A stretch of 64,000 nt of DNA from Pseudoduganella violaceinigra DSM 15887 (GCF_000425385.1 NZ_AUDI01000012.1:62001-126000), one strand, 5' to 3'; counted from the first letter of the stretch, positions 30,739-38,525 are shown. The notes: generated by a model not told the origin, from the letters alone. A program made the numbers and translations.

Positions 30739-32535
30739 TCAAGCTGCACTTGCGATATTGCGGTATTGGCTGAGCTGATGCTGCATCAGGTGGTGGTATA
30801 AGCCTTCGTGGTCACGCAGCAGTTCTTCATGCCGGCCTTGCTGCACAATGCGGCCTTCCTGCATCACCAGGATGCGGTCGGCTTTCACCACGGTCGAATA
30901 GCGGTGGGCGATGATGATGGTGGTGCGGCCGTCCATCAGCCGCTCCAGCGCGGCCTGCACCTGCATTTCGCTGGCGGCGTCCAGCGCGCTGGTGGCTTCA
31001 TCCAGGATCAGGATGGCCGGATTGCGCAACAAGGCCCGGGCGATGGCGATGCGCTGCTTCTGGCCGCCCGATAGCTGCACGCCGCGTTCCCCGACCACGG
31101 TTTCGTAGCCTTGCGGGAAGGCCGCGATAAAGCCGTGCGCATGCGCCAGGTGGGCTGCCGCCGTCACTTCATCGCGCGTCGCCGCCCGCCCAGGCAGAGC
31201 GAACGCGATATTCTCGTGGATGGTGCCTGAGAACAGTGCGGGTTCCTGCTCCACGATGGCGATGCCGGCACGCGCCTCGTGGGGGGCGAGTTGGCGTCCA
31301 TCGAACAGCAGGCGTCCCTCCTGCGGTTCATAAAAGCCGAGCAGCAGGTTGGCGATCGTTGACTTCCCCGCCCCCGATGCGCCGACCAGCGCTATCGTCT
31401 TGCCGGCGTCGACGCTGAAGCTGGCGTTATCGAGCGCCAGTTGCTGCGGGCGCTCGGGGTAGCGAAAGCTGACGCGGTCAAACGTGATCTGGCCGTCCGG
31501 CGCGGCTGCTGCCGGTTCAGGTTCCGGCTGCGGTGCGCTGTCCATGATCTCGAACAGGCGTTCGGTGGCGCCCAGCGTACGCACCCAGTCGGCCCAGAAG
31601 TCGTTGATCATGCTTGCCGATTCCGTCGCCATGGCGGCGTACACCACAAAGGCGGTCAGCTCGCCGATGCTGAGCGCGCCCTGGCCGATCAGGCGCGCGC
31701 CGTACCAGAGCGCCAACAGCAGCGCAAAATAGGTCAGGAAGGAGGATGCGCCGCGATACAGTCCGAACAGGCGGGTGCTGTTCACTGCCGTTCGCAGCGC
31801 CTGGCCGGTGGCCTCCTCATAACGCGCAACGGCGCCCAGGTACTGGCCGAAGGCACGCACCAGGCGGATGTTCGCAAAATGTTCATGGGCTACTTTGCCG
31901 CATGCGGCCTGGGTGCGCTGGATGTCGCGTGCGCGGCCGGCGAGCCGGGTTCCCGCCCAGTTCCCCAGCAGAATGCTGAGCGGCGCATAGCCAAGCAGCA
32001 CCAGGCAAAGCGGCGGCGATATCGCCAGCAGCATGATGATCGCCCCCGCCACAATGCACAGGCAGCGCAGCGTAATCGCCAGGCCCATGCTCAGGGTGTC
32101 GTGCAACTGCTCGACGTCGGCGGCGAGGCGGCTGGTAAGTTCCCCCACGTGATGCTTGTCGTAGAAGGCGATGGGCTGGCGCAGCAGGGCGGCGTACACC
32201 AGGCGCCGGATGCGCGTGACGATCATGTAGCCGGTCGATTCGAACAGGTAGTAGCGCAGGGTGGTGGCGATGGCCTGCAACACCAGGATGCCCAGCACCG
32301 CCAGGAAAAAGCCGGCGTACCATTCCGATGCGTGGCGTTTGCCGATATTGTCGATGAAGTATGCGAGCGCCTTTGGATAGGCCAGTTGCACTGCCACTGC
32401 CAGCGCCATGAACAGCACGCCGGCTGTCATGCGCCACGCGAAGGGACGCATCATGTGCAAGCGTTGCAGGTGCGGATTCAGGCCGCCTCCCGTTGTGCTC
32501 CAATTTCCTGCATCTGCTGCTGGAAGGTTTGCCAA
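30739..32535 (-). CDS. ABC-type exporter (fused permease/ATPase) of the RiPP-like operon
   Basis: A 598-residue half-transporter: six-helix type I exporter domain (to about residue 320), then an ATPase with Walker A GASGAGKST, signature LSGGQKQR and Walker B ILILDEATSALD. There is no N-terminal C39 peptidase domain, so leader removal must be done by another protein. The start is uncertain: TTG 32535 overlaps the thioredoxin gene by 58 bases; an internal ATG at 32454 is possible. It is the last gene of the operon and probably exports the processed peptide. Confidence 0.88.
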   Translation of the reverse strand: MANLPAADAGNWSTTGGGLNPHLQRLHMMRPFAWRMTAGVLFMALAVAVQLAYPKALAYFIDNIGKRHASEWYAGFFLAVLGILVLQAIATTLRYYLFESTGYMIVTRIRRLVYAALLRQPIAFYDKHHVGELTSRLAADVEQLHDTLSMGLAITLRCLCIVAGAIIMLLAISPPLCLVLLGYAPLSILLGNWAGTRLAGRARDIQRTQAACGKVAHEHFANIRLVRAFGQYLGAVARYEEATGQALRTAVNSTRLFGLYRGASSFLTYFALLLALWYGARLIGQGALSIGELTAFVVYAAMATESASMINDFWADWVRTLGATERLFEIMDSAPQPEPEPAAAAPDGQITFDRVSFRYPERPQQLALDNASFSVDAGKTIALVGASGAGKSTIANLLLGFYEPQEGRLLFDGRQLAPHEARAGIAIVEQEPALFSGTIHENIAFALPGRAATRDEVTAAAHLAHAHGFIAAFPQGYETVVGERGVQLSGGQKQRIAIARALLRNPAILILDEATSALDAASEMQVQAALERLMDGRTTIIIAHRYSTVVKADRILVMQEGRIVQQGRHEELLRDHEGLYHHLMQHQLSQYRNIASAA

Positions 32536-33041
32536 TTCTCATCGCCGACCATGCCGCCGGCTTGCAGCTTGCCGTCGTTGTCGACGAACAGGTAGAAAGG
32601 CGAGCCCATGGTCGGGTTCAGCATTTTGTAGTCGCGCATGCCCACCCGCAGCGCATGCTGGGCCAGCGGGCTGCCGCGCAGGAAGCGCCGCAGGCGCCAT
32701 GCCGGTTCGCGGCTGACCAGCCACAGTTCCAGGCCTGCATGCTCGAGCAGCGGAAGGTAGCCGGCGACCTCCGGCAGCTTCTGGCGGCACTTGGGGCAGG
32801 TGCTGGAAAGGAATAGCAGTACGGCCGGCATCTCGAGACTGGAAAGCTCCTTGTGTGCGCGCCCTTGCAGCGGGCGCGCCGAAATGGCCGGGATGACTTC
32901 GTCCAATGGGGGCGTTGGCTGCAGCGTGCGGGCGGCAGCAAAGTTGCGCGCGGCATCGACCGCCGCCAGCGACAGCCTGAGCGAGAGCGCGACGCCAAAC
33001 GCCAGCAGGCCAAGCACCAGGTAAAGGGTGCTGGTATCCAT
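32478..33041 (-). CDS. MauD/TlpA-like membrane-anchored thioredoxin
   Basis: A 187-residue protein with one N-terminal helix (LYLVLGLLAFGVALSL) and a periplasmic thioredoxin-like domain with CPKC at residues 82-85 (FLSSTCPKCRQKLPEV) and a cis-Pro-type MGSPFYLFVDNDG. It resembles MauD, which helps form disulfides in methylamine dehydrogenase; no mau structural genes are here. The start shares one base with the stop of the MauE-like gene. In this operon it is likely to oxidise or isomerise cysteines of the small peptide encoded first. That target is inferred. Confidence 0.85.
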   Translation of the reverse strand: MDTSTLYLVLGLLAFGVALSLRLSLAAVDAARNFAAARTLQPTPPLDEVIPAISARPLQGRAHKELSSLEMPAVLLFLSSTCPKCRQKLPEVAGYLPLLEHAGLELWLVSREPAWRLRRFLRGSPLAQHALRVGMRDYKMLNPTMGSPFYLFVDNDGKLQAGGMVGDENWQTFQQQMQEIGAQREAA

Positions 33042-33574
33042 CACACCGCTCCTTCCCTGGCATACAACAGCAGCATCATGATGTCGTGGGCATTGGCCAG
33101 CACCACGGCCAGCAGCGTCGCCACCCCCGTTGCGCACACGGTGGCTTGCCAGCTGCCGCCGTTCGCGCCGCTTGCCAGGAGGCTGAACGCGATGCCGGCG
33201 ATGATGGCCAGGTTGCGCGCCAGGTCGAAGCCGGAAACGGAGCGGTCGGCGTCGCCGAAGCAGCTGCATTTGACGATGTCCTCTGTCGCATACTTCCACG
33301 CCACGACAGCGGTGAAGAGTGCGAACAGCAGCAGCGCCCCCACCAGTGCCATCCGGCTGGCGGCGCCGCCCGGCAGCAGCCCGATGGCCAGTATCAGCTC
33401 GGCGCCAGCAATGCCCGGCGCCAGCAGGGCCGCCAGCGCGGGGCTGGCGCCGAAACTGGTTGCCAGGTTGTCGCGGAAGCGGTCAAGCGCGCGCCACTTG
33501 CCCCAGGCTGCGGTGCACAGGAGCAGGGCTGCCATCAGCCGCAGCGTGTCGGCGAAGAATTCGGCGGCGCTCAT
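33041..33574 (-). CDS. MauE/DoxX-like membrane protein
   Basis: A 177-residue protein with four to five helices and a C-S-C pair (C103, C105 in VKCSCFGDAD). It resembles MauE, the membrane partner of MauD, thought to pass redox equivalents across the membrane. It overlaps the protease stop as ATGA and the MauD start by one base, so the three genes are translationally linked. ATG 33574 is chosen for this coupling; a longer in-frame start would run into the protease gene. Confidence 0.82.
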   Translation of the reverse strand: MSAAEFFADTLRLMAALLLCTAAWGKWRALDRFRDNLATSFGASPALAALLAPGIAGAELILAIGLLPGGAASRMALVGALLLFALFTAVVAWKYATEDIVKCSCFGDADRSVSGFDLARNLAIIAGIAFSLLASGANGGSWQATVCATGVATLLAVVLANAHDIMMLLLYAREGAV

Positions 33575-34455
33575 GGCGCCAGCCTTGCTTCGCGCCAGCG
33601 CGGATGCAGTCCGCCTGGCCGGCGCCGCCGCATGCTCACGCAATCGCGGCTTGCCAGCAGCATATCGTCCCATTCATCTTCTTCGGAATCGGCGATGCCG
33701 CGCCCGACGCTCGCCTGCAGCAGGCGGGAAATCTGCCAGGCCAGCGCTTCTGCCTGCGGCTGGCGTACCACGTTCAGGCCAAGCTCGCCCAGTTCGCGGC
33801 CGGTGATGGCGTAGTTGTGCGAGTGGTAGTCCTGCATCAGGCGCAGCACGATGGCGCGCCGGCGCGCGGGATCCAGCTGCGGCAGCTGGTGGCGCAGCAG
33901 TTCCTCGCCGATCTGCTCGACTTCAAGCGTGCTGCGGTAGAAGGCGGCCAGGGTTGGCGGGAAGATGTTCTGGCACATCAGGCCCAGCGCCTGTTCGCGC
34001 GCCGCGTCCGGGTCGGCGCCGAACCAGCTGGCGCACATCTTGCCGAACAGGCGGATGTCCTGCGCGGAGAGCGTGCCTGTGCCGGCACCGGCATCGCCGT
34101 GCAGGTGCGGGTCGATGGGGGAGAAGATGGCCAGGTCGCCGGCGACGATTTCATCGGCCGCCATGGCCAGCAGCGTGGCCGACGACTCGCAATAGTGGGG
34201 AACGATCATTCCGAGGTGGCGCGTGAATTCGCGCAGCAGCAGGGCGATGCGGCGCGCGCCGTTGACGATGCCGCCGCGGCTGTGCAGCAGAACGTCGAGC
34301 CGTTCCGTTTTGCCGATGCCGCACAGCTGTTCATACAGCGCGGGCAGCATTTCGATGTCCAGCGTGCTGGCGGCCAGCACCAGTACCCGGCTGCCGCGCA
34401 GCTCTTCCAGTTGGCGCAGCGTGTCTAGCGCTGCAAAGTCGACTGCTGGCGGCAT
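33571..34455 (-). CDS. SDH-family ClpP/SppA-fold serine protease
   Basis: A 294-residue cytoplasmic protein of the SDH protease group (ClpP/crotonase fold): VLLHSRGGIVNGARRI (SRGG at 59-62), the nucleophile region YCESSATLLAMAADEIV with Ser92 the likely catalytic residue, and FSPIDPHL, as in SppA-like proteins. There is no signal peptide. AAGGAG lies five bases before ATG 34455, inside the end of the ATP-grasp gene (31-base overlap). As the exporter lacks a peptidase domain, this is the best candidate for leader cleavage. That role is inferred. Confidence 0.82.
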   Translation of the reverse strand: MPPAVDFAALDTLRQLEELRGSRVLVLAASTLDIEMLPALYEQLCGIGKTERLDVLLHSRGGIVNGARRIALLLREFTRHLGMIVPHYCESSATLLAMAADEIVAGDLAIFSPIDPHLHGDAGAGTGTLSAQDIRLFGKMCASWFGADPDAAREQALGLMCQNIFPPTLAAFYRSTLEVEQIGEELLRHQLPQLDPARRRAIVLRLMQDYHSHNYAITGRELGELGLNVVRQPQAEALAWQISRLLQASVGRGIADSEEDEWDDMLLASRDCVSMRRRRPGGLHPRWREARLAP

Positions 34456-35453
34456 GCACACTCCTTGCACAGTAGGTCGGCCACCGCTTCGAGCAGGCGG
34501 TATTCGGGCACCAGCTGTTCGATGAAGAGAAATTGGCCGCAGGAGTTATTTTCGAGGAAGACGTAGTCGCCCTCCGGTGTGACGATCAGGTCCAGCGCGC
34601 TGAAAGCCAGGCCGTAGCTACGCACGAAAGAGCGGCAACGCTGCTCGATTTCCGGCGGCAGCTGCACGGCGCTGTAGCGCACTTCGGCCGACATGTCGCG
34701 GCAGTCGACCCGCGTGCGCTCGTCATCCTGCGAATCGATGCGCGCGGCGAAGACGCGCTCCCCGATGACGGTGACGCGCAGTTCGTATTGCTTGGGTATG
34801 TATTCCTGGAAGTGGCATGCCAGCTCGCCGACCGCGTCCAGGCAATCGAGCATCTCCTGCGTCACCAGGGTTGTTGCGAGGCCGTTGACGATACGTTCGT
34901 CCTCATCCACCCGGTCGGCGCCCAGAAGGGGCGAAGACAGCGATTTGAAGATCCCTTCGCCGGGCAGTGCGGACAGGAAGGCGCGCGCCTCGCCGGGATC
35001 GTTGGTGACGATGGACGCCGGCACGCGAAAGCCCTGGCACATGGCGCGCTGCAGCTGTTCGCCTTTCCAGTTCGCGCCGCGCAGGGCGGTCGGATGGCTC
35101 ATCCAGAAGCAGTCGATGGTGTAGAGCAGGCCGAATAGCGCCTGCTCGCTTTCCTGCTGCGCATAGGCCAGCTCCTGCGGCGCCAGGTCGGTACTGGGGA
35201 AGGCGAATTCGCCCGATTTCCGGTTCCAGACAGCGCCAATATCGTGCAGGCCCACCTGGGCGCCGCTGGGCAGGTGGCGCAGCCGCCCATGCAAGGCGCC
35301 ATGCATGAAGCGCTGGCTAAGCTGATAGTCGCGCGGGAAGGTATCGAGGTCGATGCGGAAGCACTGCATGCCGCGCATGGCGAGCAGCGGCGCCACCAGG
35401 TCGGCGTGCAGGTCGCCGGAGTTGCTGATGATCAGGACCGTGTTTTTGCTCAT
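34425..35453 (-). CDS. MvdD-type ATP-grasp ribosomal peptide maturase
   Basis: A 342-residue ATP-grasp ligase of the graspetide (microviridin MvdD/MvdC) group. Diagnostic stretches are VLIISNSGDLHADLV and FRIDLDTFP (N-domain), AVWNRKSGEF, IVTNDPGEARAFL, FQEYIPKQYELRVTVIGERV, and the ATP/metal loop LIVTPEGDYVFLENNSCGQF. MvdD-type proteins usually read NPNGQW in this loop; here it is NSCGQF. Such enzymes join Ser/Thr or Lys side chains to Asp/Glu side chains in a precursor peptide. MSKNTVLI is taken as the start by analogy, although the ribosome binding site is weak. It follows the 58-residue peptide gene. Confidence 0.9.
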   Translation of the reverse strand: MSKNTVLIISNSGDLHADLVAPLLAMRGMQCFRIDLDTFPRDYQLSQRFMHGALHGRLRHLPSGAQVGLHDIGAVWNRKSGEFAFPSTDLAPQELAYAQQESEQALFGLLYTIDCFWMSHPTALRGANWKGEQLQRAMCQGFRVPASIVTNDPGEARAFLSALPGEGIFKSLSSPLLGADRVDEDERIVNGLATTLVTQEMLDCLDAVGELACHFQEYIPKQYELRVTVIGERVFAARIDSQDDERTRVDCRDMSAEVRYSAVQLPPEIEQRCRSFVRSYGLAFSALDLIVTPEGDYVFLENNSCGQFLFIEQLVPEYRLLEAVADLLCKECACRQQSTLQR

Positions 35454-35474
35454 GGGAGCGGAAGGCCGGGAAAA

Positions 35475-35512
35475 TGAAAAGCCCCGCTCCATCGGACAGA
35501 GGCTTCCCGGTA
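35475..35512 (-). terminator. weak hairpin between peptide and ATP-grasp genes (attenuator-like)
   Basis: On the minus strand AAGCC pairs with GGCTT around an inner TCC/GGA stem, followed by TTCATTTT. Such leaky intercistronic terminators are common after RiPP precursor genes and would give more precursor than enzyme. Confidence 0.4.
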
Positions 35513-35521
35513 TGCGGCGGT

Positions 35522-35698
35522 TCAGCAGTACACGCCGTTGTCGCCGAAGGAACGGTAGTAGCGTTCCGACGGGAAGGAGCAACCTGCGCTTGCTACGCCT
35601 TCGCGGGCTTGCCACTTGGCGGCTGGTTTCTTGTCGGCTTCGGCTTTCTTATCTGCGACTTTGAAAGCGAACAGCTTTTTCTCGGTTTGCTTTTTCAT
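35522..35698 (-). CDS. 58-residue putative RiPP precursor peptide
   Basis: A small gene read directly from the minus strand. It starts ATG 35698 with AGAAAAGAG upstream and ends TGA 35524-35522. The N-terminal 39 residues are Lys/Ala-rich and look like a leader (MKKQTEKKLFAFKVADKK...). The tail, CSFPSERYYRSFGDNGVYC (residues 40-58), begins and ends with the only two cysteines. The tail offers Ser41, Ser44 and Ser50 as nucleophiles and Glu45 and Asp53 as acids for an ATP-grasp ligase. It is the first gene of the operon, has its own promoter, and is followed by a weak hairpin. I know no characterised homologue. Confidence 0.7.
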   Translation of the reverse strand: MKKQTEKKLFAFKVADKKAEADKKPAAKWQAREGVASAGCSFPSERYYRSFGDNGVYC

Positions 35699-35768
35699 TT
35701 TCGACTCTTTTCTGAAAGTTGATCATGATTGCAGTGTCTCCGCCGCCGCCGATGGTGGCGGCAGATGA

Positions 35769-35797
35769 ATTTAGCGCCAATGTTTAAAAAAGGTCAA
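35769..35797 (-). promoter_or_regulatory. sigma-70 promoter of the peptide operon
   Basis: On the minus strand TTGACC (35797-35792), 17-base spacer, CTAAAT (35774-35769). Transcription would start near 35762, leaving a 5' leader of about 64 bases that contains a GC-rich hairpin (around 35742-35765). Confidence 0.65.
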
Positions 35798-35843
35798 CGT
35801 AAAAAAAACCGTGAAAGTGACTTCCAAAGGTCGGAAAAATCCT

Positions 35844-35876
35844 GTTAAGATATATCGCATTAAGATATATCTTAAC
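35844..35876. promoter_or_regulatory. PadR-type operator, 16-bp palindrome plus extra half copy
   Basis: TTAAGATATATCTTAA (35860-35875) is a perfect palindrome. The first 12 bases are repeated 15 bp upstream (35845-35856), so GTTAAGATATAT and ATATATCTTAAC also form outer arms (35844-35855 / 35865-35876). It lies 17 bp before the PadR start and is probably its autoregulatory site. Confidence 0.75.
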
Positions 35877-35892
35877 TCTCAAGGAGGAAGCC

Positions 35893-36420
35893 ATGTTCCA
35901 TTTTTTCCGGGGCCACCATCGCCTGCACCATGAACACCACCATCACCACCGCGGCGGCGGCGGGCGCGGACCGAAGATGTTCGATTCCGGCGCCATGCGC
36001 TACGTGGTCCTGCAGCTGATCGCCGACAAGCCGCGCCACGGCTATGAATTAATCAAGGAGCTGGAAGCGCTGACCGGCGGCAGCTACACGCCCAGCCCTG
36101 GCGCCATCTACCCGCTGCTGTCGATGATGGCCGATATGGGCCACGTCGACATCGTCAAGGACGGCAACAAGAAGCTGTATTCGATCCTGCCGGAAGGGCA
36201 GCAGTTCCTCGACGAAAACCGTGCCATGGTCGATGCCGTGATGGCGCGCCTGTCCGGCAGCGCCGGCCGCGAGGACGGCGGCGATCTGCGCGCCCTGATG
36301 CATGCACTGAAAGACGCCGTCATCTCGCGCGGCAGGGGACCGGGAAGCACCCGCGAGCACGTCGACGCGATTCGCGCTATCCTCAAGCGCGCAATCACTG
36401 AAATCACCCAACTTAACTGA
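35893..36420 (+). CDS. PadR-family regulator with His-rich N-terminus (YqjI-like)
   Basis: A 175-residue regulator. Residues 1-25 hold ten histidines (HHRLHHEHHHHHRGGG), followed by the PadR winged helix (VLQLIADKPRHGYELIKELE, SPGAIYPLLSMM) and a C-terminal helix ending ITEITQLN. Layout and ending resemble E. coli YqjI, an iron- and nickel-responsive repressor. AAGGAGG precedes the ATG and a perfect palindrome lies just upstream. It shares one base with the MFS gene that follows. Metal sensing through the histidines is inferred. Confidence 0.88.
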   Translation: MFHFFRGHHRLHHEHHHHHRGGGGRGPKMFDSGAMRYVVLQLIADKPRHGYELIKELEALTGGSYTPSPGAIYPLLSMMADMGHVDIVKDGNKKLYSILPEGQQFLDENRAMVDAVMARLSGSAGREDGGDLRALMHALKDAVISRGRGPGSTREHVDAIRAILKRAITEITQLN

Positions 36421-37655
36421 TGACCCAGACACTTACACCGCAACGCGAACGCACCGTCCTTTGGCTGCTTGCGTTCATCCAATTCACCGTCATCATGGAC
36501 TTCATGGTCATGATGCCGCTGGCCCCGCAGCTGATGCGGGCTTTCACGATCAGCGCCGCCCAGGTTTCGGGCGCGGTGTCGGCTTACGCCTGGTGCGCCG
36601 GCCTGTCCGGCCTGCTGGCGGCGACATATGCCGACCGCTTCGACCGCAAGAAGCTGCAGCTGACGGTTTTCATGCTGTTCAACCTGTCCAACCTGGCGTG
36701 TGCGCTGGCGCCTAACTTCCACGTGCTGGTGCTGTCGCGCGCTTTTGCCGGCATGACCGGCGGCGTGCTTGGTGCTATCAGCATGTCCATCATCGCCGAC
36801 CTGATTCCGCAGGAGCGCCGCGGCGCCGCCACCGGCATCGTCATGACTTCCTTCAGCATGGCTGCCATTGCGGGCGTGCCGGCGGGCGTCATGCTCGGGG
36901 CGCACTTCGGCTGGCAGTCGCCGTTCTACCTGCTGGTGGTGCTGTCGATGCTGGTGTGGCTGGTGGCCGCGCGTTCGCTGCCTTCGATGACGGCGCACCT
37001 GGCCAATACGCCGGTGCCGCTGGCGCGCGTGCTGCCGGAGCTGCTTGGCCTGTTCAAGGTGGCGGCGCACTTGCGCGGTTTCCTGCTGTGCTTTCTGGTG
37101 ACGGTCAGCGGCATGATGGTGATTCCCTTCATCTCGCCCATGCTGGTGGGGAACCAGGGTATCGCGCCGGCGCAGATCAGCTACGTCTACCTGTGCGGCG
37201 GCATTGCGACCCTGTTCAGCTCACGCCTGATCGGCGCCTGGTCGGACCGCGCCGGCAAGCAGCGCGTATTCCGCTGGATGGCGCTGTTCTCCATTGCGCC
37301 AACCCTGTTCATGACCCATATGCCGCAGATCCCGCTGCTGCTGGTGATGCTGTTCTTCCCCTTCTTCATGGTGGCGATGTCGGGCCGCTTCGTGCCGATG
37401 CAGGCGCTGCTGACAACGATTCCCGAGCCGCAACGCCGCGGCGCCTTCCTCAGCGCGAATGCGGCGGTACAGCAGGTGGGAACGGGGATTGGCGCGTTTG
37501 CCGGCGGCTTGCTGGTGCATACCGATGCCGCGGGCCACATCCTCGGCTACGACACGATCGGTCTTGTCGCCACTGCGCTGATGCTGTTCTCTGTCTGGTG
37601 GGTTGCCAGGGTGCAGGGCGCACCCGCGCCGCTTACTGCGCGTTCCCCTGCTTGA
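36420..37655 (+). CDS. MFS efflux transporter (DHA1-like)
   Basis: A 411-residue protein with 12 helices. FIQFTVIMDFMVMMPLAPQLM and ATYADRFDRKKLQL (motif A) and GMTGGVLGAISMSIIADLIPQERRGAATG (motif B/C region) are typical of the AraJ/YdhP-type drug or sugar efflux branch. Its ATG overlaps the PadR stop (TGATG), so it is the obvious target of that regulator. The substrate is unknown. Its 3' end overlaps the convergent gene by 23 bases. Confidence 0.87.
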   Translation: MTQTLTPQRERTVLWLLAFIQFTVIMDFMVMMPLAPQLMRAFTISAAQVSGAVSAYAWCAGLSGLLAATYADRFDRKKLQLTVFMLFNLSNLACALAPNFHVLVLSRAFAGMTGGVLGAISMSIIADLIPQERRGAATGIVMTSFSMAAIAGVPAGVMLGAHFGWQSPFYLLVVLSMLVWLVAARSLPSMTAHLANTPVPLARVLPELLGLFKVAAHLRGFLLCFLVTVSGMMVIPFISPMLVGNQGIAPAQISYVYLCGGIATLFSSRLIGAWSDRAGKQRVFRWMALFSIAPTLFMTHMPQIPLLLVMLFFPFFMVAMSGRFVPMQALLTTIPEPQRRGAFLSANAAVQQVGTGIGAFAGGLLVHTDAAGHILGYDTIGLVATALMLFSVWWVARVQGAPAPLTARSPA

Positions 37656-38262
37656 CCACCAGATCCAGCAATCGCTGGCCTTGCTCCAGTACGGGCTTGG
37701 CCAGCTCGTCGCGCACGACGTCGCTGAAAAAACCTTCCGTCACCCGGTTGCCGTCCTGCGACAGGAAGGTGAAGCGCAACTGGCCCGCGCCCGGGACGTA
37801 AGCGGGCTTTTGCTGCGCCGCCTTGAAGAAGGCCGGGATGGCGGTCGCCACGAGTATTTTCGCCTGCTCCGCCACATCGGACGGGGCGCCTTCGAATACA
37901 GCGGTGCGGCCGCTTGCGTTGATGTAGCGCACGCGCCCATCGGCGTAGGCCGCCAGGGTGTCCATGCTCTCTTCCAGCGGTACCTCGATGACCACGCCCA
38001 GCACTTCCGGCGCCGCCGGCGCATGGCCATTGGCGCGCAGCCACTGCGCGGCCAGCAGGCGCACGCGGGATTCTTCATTGGGGTCTTGCGCGATGGCTTG
38101 CACCACGCGCGCGTCCGGCGCATCGCCGAACAGGTGGCCCACATCGTCGGAGAACAGCATATTGTGCACAGTATTCAACTCCTCCGTGCCGTAGGGAGCG
38201 TCAGCGCGCGTCTTCGATTTGGCGCTAAACGCCGCGAACAACTTCTTGAACATCTTCACCAT
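37633..38262 (-). CDS. hypothetical cytoplasmic protein
   Basis: A 209-residue soluble protein (MVKMFKKLFAAFSAK...), with no signal peptide or helix spanning a membrane. I do not recognise a domain. Regular helix/strand patterns such as PEVLGVVIEVPLEESMDTLAAYADGRVRYINASG and an FTFLSQDGNRVTEGFFSDVV stretch suggest a folded alpha/beta protein. The small upstream frame ends inside its start region, hinting at coupling. Confidence 0.65.
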   Translation of the reverse strand: MVKMFKKLFAAFSAKSKTRADAPYGTEELNTVHNMLFSDDVGHLFGDAPDARVVQAIAQDPNEESRVRLLAAQWLRANGHAPAAPEVLGVVIEVPLEESMDTLAAYADGRVRYINASGRTAVFEGAPSDVAEQAKILVATAIPAFFKAAQQKPAYVPGAGQLRFTFLSQDGNRVTEGFFSDVVRDELAKPVLEQGQRLLDLVVKQGNAQ

Positions 38263-38525
38263 CCAGTTAAGGCTTCAACTTCCGTAATTTGGCGCCAGTC
38301 GATACGGGCGCGCATCATGTCGGCATACTTGTGGTGTGCCGGCCAGGTGGTTGCGGGGCGCGGCATATTGCGTGACCATCGCATATGCATGGCCACCATC
38401 GGGTCCGCGCCGGAAAGGACTCGCCCGGCAGATAGGATCGCCATTATCGGGCAAACACCGCTCCAGTGTCGCCCACATGGATTCGATGCGCGTACCTGGT
38501 TCAGTCCTTCAGGCTCTTTCGCCAT
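38256..38525 (-). CDS. uncertain small hypothetical protein
   Basis: An 89-codon frame rich in Trp, Met and His, with no recognised domain. It starts inside the end of the upstream gene (25-base overlap) and ends seven bases into the start of the next (ATGGTGA), an arrangement that would fit translational coupling. The composition is odd and other frames are also open, so it may be spurious or a remnant. Confidence 0.3.
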   Translation of the reverse strand: MAKEPEGLNQVRASNPCGRHWSGVCPIMAILSAGRVLSGADPMVAMHMRWSRNMPRPATTWPAHHKYADMMRARIDWRQITEVEALTGW

